DNA of 64,000 nucleotides, from NCBI GenBank assembly GCA_036782715.1, contig DAIPYN010000005.1, positions 16,750 to 80,749 on the forward strand. The letters run 5' to 3'. This document shows, one piece after another, positions 60,193-64,000 of this stretch (its first letter is position 1; each line of letters starts with the position of its first letter). Under the pieces are notes generated by a model that was given only the letters and a program-made list of their open reading frames with translations, was not told the origin of the DNA and ran no database searches. The position numbers were made by a program, and so were the translations under genes. The DNA is from UBA3478 sp036782715. Its GTDB lineage: Bacteria > Bacteroidota > Bacteroidia > Flavobacteriales > Flavobacteriaceae.

Positions 60193-62294
60193 TAGATCAG
60201 CGTTTGATAAGCAATTAATGCAGATAAGTAGGCTAAGAGGGTCATATAACCAAGCTGAATCATGGGCCATTTCCACGAGTTGGTCTCTTTTCGAACTACA
60301 GCGATGGTACTCATACACTGCATAGCGAATGCATAAAAAAGTAGAATTGAAACTCCTGATGCGAGATTAAAAATTGGTTTACCGAGCTCGTCGGTCTCAA
60401 GCGCCATTCTACCAACAATTGTCGATTCACTTTCTTCGCCAACACTGTAAATAGTTGCAAGGGTTCCCACAAAAACTTCTCTCGCCGCAAATGAAGTAAT
60501 CACAGCGATACCAATTTTCCAGTCATAACCCAAAGGTTTTACCACAGGCTCAATAATCTTGCCTAGTACACCAATGTAGCTGTGCTCTAATTTGTAGCTC
60601 GAAATCTTCTGAGACAGTTCTTCATCACTCAAGTTTAATCCTTGCTGCTGAATCTGCTGAATGACCTCAGCTTCTGCGTTTTTAAAAGAATCACTGTATC
60701 CGTTCGAACCTAAAAACCAGATAACTACCGACAAGGCAAGAATAATCTTACCTGCTTCTAGAACAAAACTCTTAGTCTTCTCAAAGACCGTAATAGCTAC
60801 ATTTCTAAACTGAGGTGGTTTAAAGGTTGGCATCTCGATCATAAAAAACGAGCGGCGTTCAATGTTTAATCCTCTATTTAATATGGCAGCTGCAACGACG
60901 GCTGCTAAAAACCCTAATAGATATAGTCCGGTAAGTACCAGTGCCTGATAGCCCAGACCCAGGAATCGACCTTCAGGAATCACTAGCGCGATTATAATAA
61001 GATAGACCGGTAACCTAGCTGAACAAGTGGTAAATGGCACAACCATGATGGTAATGAGTCGTTCTTTCCAATTTTCTATGGTTCTAGTAGCCATCACTGC
61101 GGGGATCGCACAGGCCATACCTGACATTAATGGTACTACGCTCTTACCACTGAGGCCAAAAGGCTTCATGATGCGATCCATTAGAAAAACCACACGAGAC
61201 ATGTATCCACTCTCTTCGAGTATCGAGATAAATAAGAATAGGAATGCGATTTGAGGAATAAAGATTACTACCCCTCCGATACCCGCAACGATACCTTCGG
61301 CTAATAAGTCGGTAAGTACTCCTGAAGGTAAAGTTGCCTTAATCCATTCACTGGCAGAAGCGAAGAAATGATCAATAGCATCCATCGGATAGCTACTGAA
61401 ATCAAAAATCGCCTGAAACATGGTAAAAAGAATCACAAAGAAGATGAGGTAACCAAAAATCTTGTGGGTAAAAATTCGATCTAAAACCCCTTGTATACCA
61501 TCTGCCTTGGATAGATCTTTTTGGTACCCCTCTTTAAGTGCATTGTTAATATACTTGTAGCGAAGAACCGTCTCTCTGTGCTGCATTTTTTGAAGCTCTG
61601 CCTTCGATTTGGTACTGAAAGCAGATCGATCTGGGATTACCTTCTTCTCAATAGGCATAAAATTGACGTCTTGAGTAATCGCAAGCCATAGCTTGTACGC
61701 ATCAATCTTCGGGAAAGTGGTTTTTAAATTCTCAAAATAGGCCTTGTCAGTATCTGTAATATCTAAACTAGGCCGGTCTGAAATCGACTTATAATCAGAG
61801 AGTATCGCTTTTAAATCTTCAATTCCAGTGTCGTTTCGTGAACTGAGTAATGCAATTCGTGTATCTAGAGATGATTCAAGTGAAGGAACGTCAATTTCAA
61901 TACCTAAGCGTTTCATACGATCAGACATATTGATCACAAGAATCGTTCGAAGACCCAAGTCTTTAATTTGAGTGAAAAGTAGAAGGTTACGCTTTAAGTT
62001 TTCTACGTCAGCAATAACCACAACTACATCAGGAAAGTCGGGATCTCTTCGATTTAAAAGAATTTCAACAGCTACACTCTCATCTAAAGAAGTGGTGTTC
62101 AAACTGTAAGTTCCTGGCAGATCATAAATGATAGCATTCAAGTCAGGGCCAAAAGAACAAGCACCTGTTTTCTTTTCAACGGTAATACCAGGGTAATTAC
62201 CCACTTTCTGACGAAGCCCAGTAAGTGCATTGAAAATAGAAGTCTTTCCCGTATTTGGATTACCAATGAGCGCTACTTTCAAAGGACTACTCAT
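60192..62294 (-). CDS. feoB: Ferrous iron transporter FeoB
   Basis: The inner-membrane Fe2+ importer with an N-terminal GTPase. The 700 residues have G1 GNPNTGKTS, G3 DLPGTYSL and G4 NMSD in the G-domain, then a helical region and two Gate segments, with the conserved Cys of GMACAIPAV and TCSARLPVY. It lies behind feoA (2-bp gap) and before the small Cys-rich gene. Usually induced under low iron, probably through a Fur-type regulator not visible here. Confidence 0.95.
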   Translation of the reverse strand: MSSPLKVALIGNPNTGKTSIFNALTGLRQKVGNYPGITVEKKTGACSFGPDLNAIIYDLPGTYSLNTTSLDESVAVEILLNRRDPDFPDVVVVIADVENLKRNLLLFTQIKDLGLRTILVINMSDRMKRLGIEIDVPSLESSLDTRIALLSSRNDTGIEDLKAILSDYKSISDRPSLDITDTDKAYFENLKTTFPKIDAYKLWLAITQDVNFMPIEKKVIPDRSAFSTKSKAELQKMQHRETVLRYKYINNALKEGYQKDLSKADGIQGVLDRIFTHKIFGYLIFFVILFTMFQAIFDFSSYPMDAIDHFFASASEWIKATLPSGVLTDLLAEGIVAGIGGVVIFIPQIAFLFLFISILEESGYMSRVVFLMDRIMKPFGLSGKSVVPLMSGMACAIPAVMATRTIENWKERLITIMVVPFTTCSARLPVYLIIIALVIPEGRFLGLGYQALVLTGLYLLGFLAAVVAAAILNRGLNIERRSFFMIEMPTFKPPQFRNVAITVFEKTKSFVLEAGKIILALSVVIWFLGSNGYSDSFKNAEAEVIQQIQQQGLNLSDEELSQKISSYKLEHSYIGVLGKIIEPVVKPLGYDWKIGIAVITSFAAREVFVGTLATIYSVGEESESTIVGRMALETDELGKPIFNLASGVSILLFYAFAMQCMSTIAVVRKETNSWKWPMIQLGYMTLLAYLSALIAYQTLI

Positions 62295-62296
62295 TC

Positions 62297-62518
62297 CTAT
62301 AGATCTAAAGAAATTAAGCCAGCTATTTCTCTACGTATAGAAATGCGATTACCTGCGACTAAATAATATAGAGGATCATTTAAAGGAGCAATCTGAAGCA
62401 ACTGAACTTCATTACCTGGAAGACAGCCTAACTCCATTAATTTCACAGGAAGTCTCTCGTCGATACTATCTGCAATGATTGCTTTTTGACCGATTTTTAA
62501 TTCGAGGAGGTTAGTCAC
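62297..62518 (-). CDS. feoA: FeoA family protein
   Basis: A 73-residue SH3-like protein that supports FeoB. It shows the family pattern LKIGQKAII and PVKLMELGCLPGNEV. The start is GTG at 62518. A promoter box lies 29 bases upstream. It precedes feoB by 2 bp and is the first gene of the operon. Confidence 0.9.
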   Translation of the reverse strand: MTNLLELKIGQKAIIADSIDERLPVKLMELGCLPGNEVQLLQIAPLNDPLYYLVAGNRISIRREIAGLISLDL

Positions 62519-62547
62519 TGTTCTTATTTAGAATAAATTTAAAGAAG

Positions 62548-62555
62548 CAAATTTA
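62548..62555 (-). promoter_or_regulatory. Putative -7 promoter box for feoAB
   Basis: Minus-strand TAAATTTG, 29 bases before the feoA GTG and just after the SCO stop. It matches TAnnTTTG. No Fur box was recognised. Confidence 0.5.
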
Positions 62556-62571
62556 CCTTTTTTTAATCAAC

Positions 62572-63249
62572 CTACTTCTCTTCCTCGCTATTTTTCAAGA
62601 TCTCTATATCTGAAAGCAGTCGATCCATTTCCTCTTCTTTGGTCCCGTCGTAGAATCCTCTAATTCTTCGTTGTTTGTCAACGAGTATGAAATTCTCGGT
62701 ATGAATCATGTCAAACAGGCCTCCATCACCATCTTCTTGCACCGCTAAATACGATTTACGCGCTAATTCATAAATCTGCTTTTTGTCACCAGTGACTAAA
62801 TTCCACTTAGCGTCGTTCACCCCTTTTACGATAGCATATTTCTTTAATTGAGCCACCGAATCGATTTCTGGAGTTACCGAATGAGAAAGCAATAGAACTT
62901 CAGGATCGTTAGCTAAAGCAGCCTGAACCTCAACCAAGTTCGCCGTCATGATCGGACAAATCGTAGGGCAAGTAGTAAAGAAAAAATCAGCCACGTAAAT
63001 CTTATCTCGGTAGTTCTCTTGAGTAATCGTATCCCCATTCTGATTGAGTAAACTGAAATCGGCAATACGATGATACTTTTTTACATGCTGGAGGCTAGAA
63101 TCAACCAGCTCAGCGTTGACCATATTCGGTTGATAAATCGGCAAACGCTTTTTCGGCTGAAGTGCATTGTAAATCAAATACATGATCACCGAACTGAGTA
63201 AAGCAAAGAAGATGAAAAATCGCTTGTAATGGCTGAAGAATGAGCGCAT
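62572..63249 (-). CDS. SCO family (SCO1/SenC) copper chaperone
   Basis: A 225-residue membrane-anchored thioredoxin-like protein. One N-terminal helix is followed by the CxxxC copper site (TTCPTICPIM) and a downstream His in DMIHTENF. It should insert copper into cytochrome oxidase subunit II or act as a thiol reductase in the periplasm. It is the only respiratory assembly gene in the window. A promoter box lies close to its start. Confidence 0.92.
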   Translation of the reverse strand: MRSFFSHYKRFFIFFALLSSVIMYLIYNALQPKKRLPIYQPNMVNAELVDSSLQHVKKYHRIADFSLLNQNGDTITQENYRDKIYVADFFFTTCPTICPIMTANLVEVQAALANDPEVLLLSHSVTPEIDSVAQLKKYAIVKGVNDAKWNLVTGDKKQIYELARKSYLAVQEDGDGGLFDMIHTENFILVDKQRRIRGFYDGTKEEEMDRLLSDIEILKNSEEEK

Positions 63250-63253
63250 ATTA

Positions 63254-63261
63254 CAAAGGTA
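63254..63261 (-). promoter_or_regulatory. Putative -7 promoter box for the SCO gene
   Basis: Minus-strand TACCTTTG, ending 4 bases before the ATG at 63249. The transcript is predicted to begin at or very near the start codon. Confidence 0.55.
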
Positions 63262-63294
63262 CTAAGCAAAGCGAATTCTTTCGGTCATTATCGG

Positions 63295-63302
63295 TAACTT
63301 TG
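63295..63302 (+). promoter_or_regulatory. Putative -7 promoter box for rseP
   Basis: TAACTTTG matches TAnnTTTG, 18 bases before the rseP ATG. It diverges from the SCO promoter. Confidence 0.55.
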
Positions 63303-63320
63303 TGTCTTATTTTACAAAAC

Positions 63321-64000
63321 ATGAGCGTTCAGATCATTCAATTCATACTTAGTTTATCGCTTCTTATCGTTCTTCATGAACTAGGACACTTTATTCCCGC
63401 ACTAATCTTTAAGACTCGAGTAGAGAAATTCTATTTATTCTTCGATATCAAGTATTCCCTATTTAAAAAGAAGATTGGCGATACGGTATATGGGATCGGA
63501 TGGCTCCCACTCGGTGGATATGTAAAAATTGCCGGAATGATCGATGAATCGATGGACAAAGAGCAGCTTGCTAAACCCCCAAAACCCTGGGAGTTTCGTT
63601 CAAAACCCGCTTGGCAACGACTCATCATCATGCTCGGTGGAGTGACTGTGAATTTTATTCTAGCAGTCATCATTTATATCGGTCTCTCTTTTGCCTATGG
63701 TGATCAGTACATTATAAATGATTCTGTTCAAGGGGGTGTCTGGGTAGTAGAAGAGGAAATAGGTTCTAGTGTAGGTATTCAAACCGGTGACAAAATTATC
63801 GCTGTAGATGGAGAGCCTGTGGAGCGATTCTCAGCTATTTTTCTAGAACTAATTAACGGAAACGAATTCACCATTGAAAGAAACGGGGAACTTCTCACCC
63901 TACCTATTCCGGTAGACTTCATTTCTACCCTAATCGATGAAGAAGACAAGGCGCGCTTTCTAACTTATCGTATGCCCTTTGTTGTAGCTGATATTCCTGA
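63321..64000 (+). CDS. rseP: RIP metalloprotease RseP, N-terminal part
   Basis: An intramembrane site-2 protease that cleaves membrane-bound regulators. The frame is open to the window end, giving 226 residues. The zinc site HELGH is at residues 19-23, in the first helix. GWLPLGGYVKIAGM and IIMLGGVTVNFILAV are the next family blocks, followed by the start of a PDZ domain. The C-terminal half, with the second metal ligand, lies outside the window. Confidence 0.94.
   Translation, partial: MSVQIIQFILSLSLLIVLHELGHFIPALIFKTRVEKFYLFFDIKYSLFKKKIGDTVYGIGWLPLGGYVKIAGMIDESMDKEQLAKPPKPWEFRSKPAWQRLIIMLGGVTVNFILAVIIYIGLSFAYGDQYIINDSVQGGVWVVEEEIGSSVGIQTGDKIIAVDGEPVERFSAIFLELINGNEFTIERNGELLTLPIPVDFISTLIDEEDKARFLTYRMPFVVADIP

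Noticed and set aside
1..64000. tRNA genes, rRNA, CRISPR arrays, riboswitches, insertion sequences or prophage
   Set aside because: Intergenic gaps are all below about 210 bases and were read through. None folds as a tRNA, no repeat-spacer pattern or transposase is present, and no riboswitch was recognised before ribF, metG or serS.

Overview
This window comes from a member of the Bacteroidota, most likely a Flavobacteriales-type bacterium. The evidence is the set of gene families (DUF4286, DUF3109, DUF6428, DUF6503 and DUF2141 proteins, short-chain-type threonine dehydrogenase, RibF, ligase-associated repair genes), the near absence of Shine-Dalgarno sequences, and repeated TAnnTTTG boxes, the -7 element of the Bacteroidota housekeeping sigma factor, just upstream of genes. 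It is a draft assembly: two runs of exactly 100 N (45297-45396 and 48189-48288) interrupt tadA and an RND pump gene. The coding density is very high. No non-coding stretch exceeds 300 bases, and I saw no tRNA, rRNA, CRISPR array or insertion sequence.

Layout. 1-7378: housekeeping run (prs end, rplY, pth, ribF, serS, DUF4286, rsmA, mgtE, a 2-hydroxyacid dehydrogenase). 7422-8660: a three-gene arsenic operon (arsR, DUF6428, thioredoxin-type arsC) with no efflux pump. 8769-10515 (minus): aspartate kinase and an SSAT-like acetyltransferase. 10639-16314: a four-gene ligase-associated DNA repair cassette (MBL exonuclease, ATP-dependent ligase, Lhr-like helicase, phosphoesterase), followed 21 bp later by mfd. 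19672-28335: an ACT-domain protein, YraN, metG, a histone-deacetylase-like enzyme, a tail-less SSB, a zinc-finger protein, two NAD-dependent sugar-nucleotide-type dehydrogenases, a sterol desaturase family protein and DUF3109. 28537-32017: class I ribonucleotide reductase nrdB-nrdA, ending at a bidirectional terminator.

32101-39379 is the most distinctive metabolic block. Two genes on the minus strand (GMC oxidoreductase with its exported small subunit) diverge from four on the plus strand (MFS transporter, Gfo/Idh/MocA oxidoreductase, TIM-barrel isomerase, lipoprotein with two DUF1080 domains). The set fits a pathway that oxidises glycosides to 3-keto sugars, cleaves them at the cell surface or in the periplasm, imports the product and converts it back to a usable sugar.

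39409-47609: yicC, gmk, nadD, DUF6503, dgt, dxs, tadA, a small membrane protein and aspS. 47780-54499: a small exported YwqK-like protein, then a TetR-TolC-HlyD-RND efflux operon on the minus strand with a clear operator next to tetR. 54614-56714: carotenoid genes (GGPP-type synthase and lycopene cyclase) in convergent orientation. 56778-64000: ZIP transporter, S9 peptidase, DUF2141 protein, the feoA-feoB-Cys-rich iron operon, a SCO copper chaperone and the start of rseP.

Two genome-style features stand out. Eight convergent gene pairs overlap at their 3' ends by 4 to 30 bases, and several -7 boxes lie so close to start codons that the mRNAs may be leaderless or nearly so.
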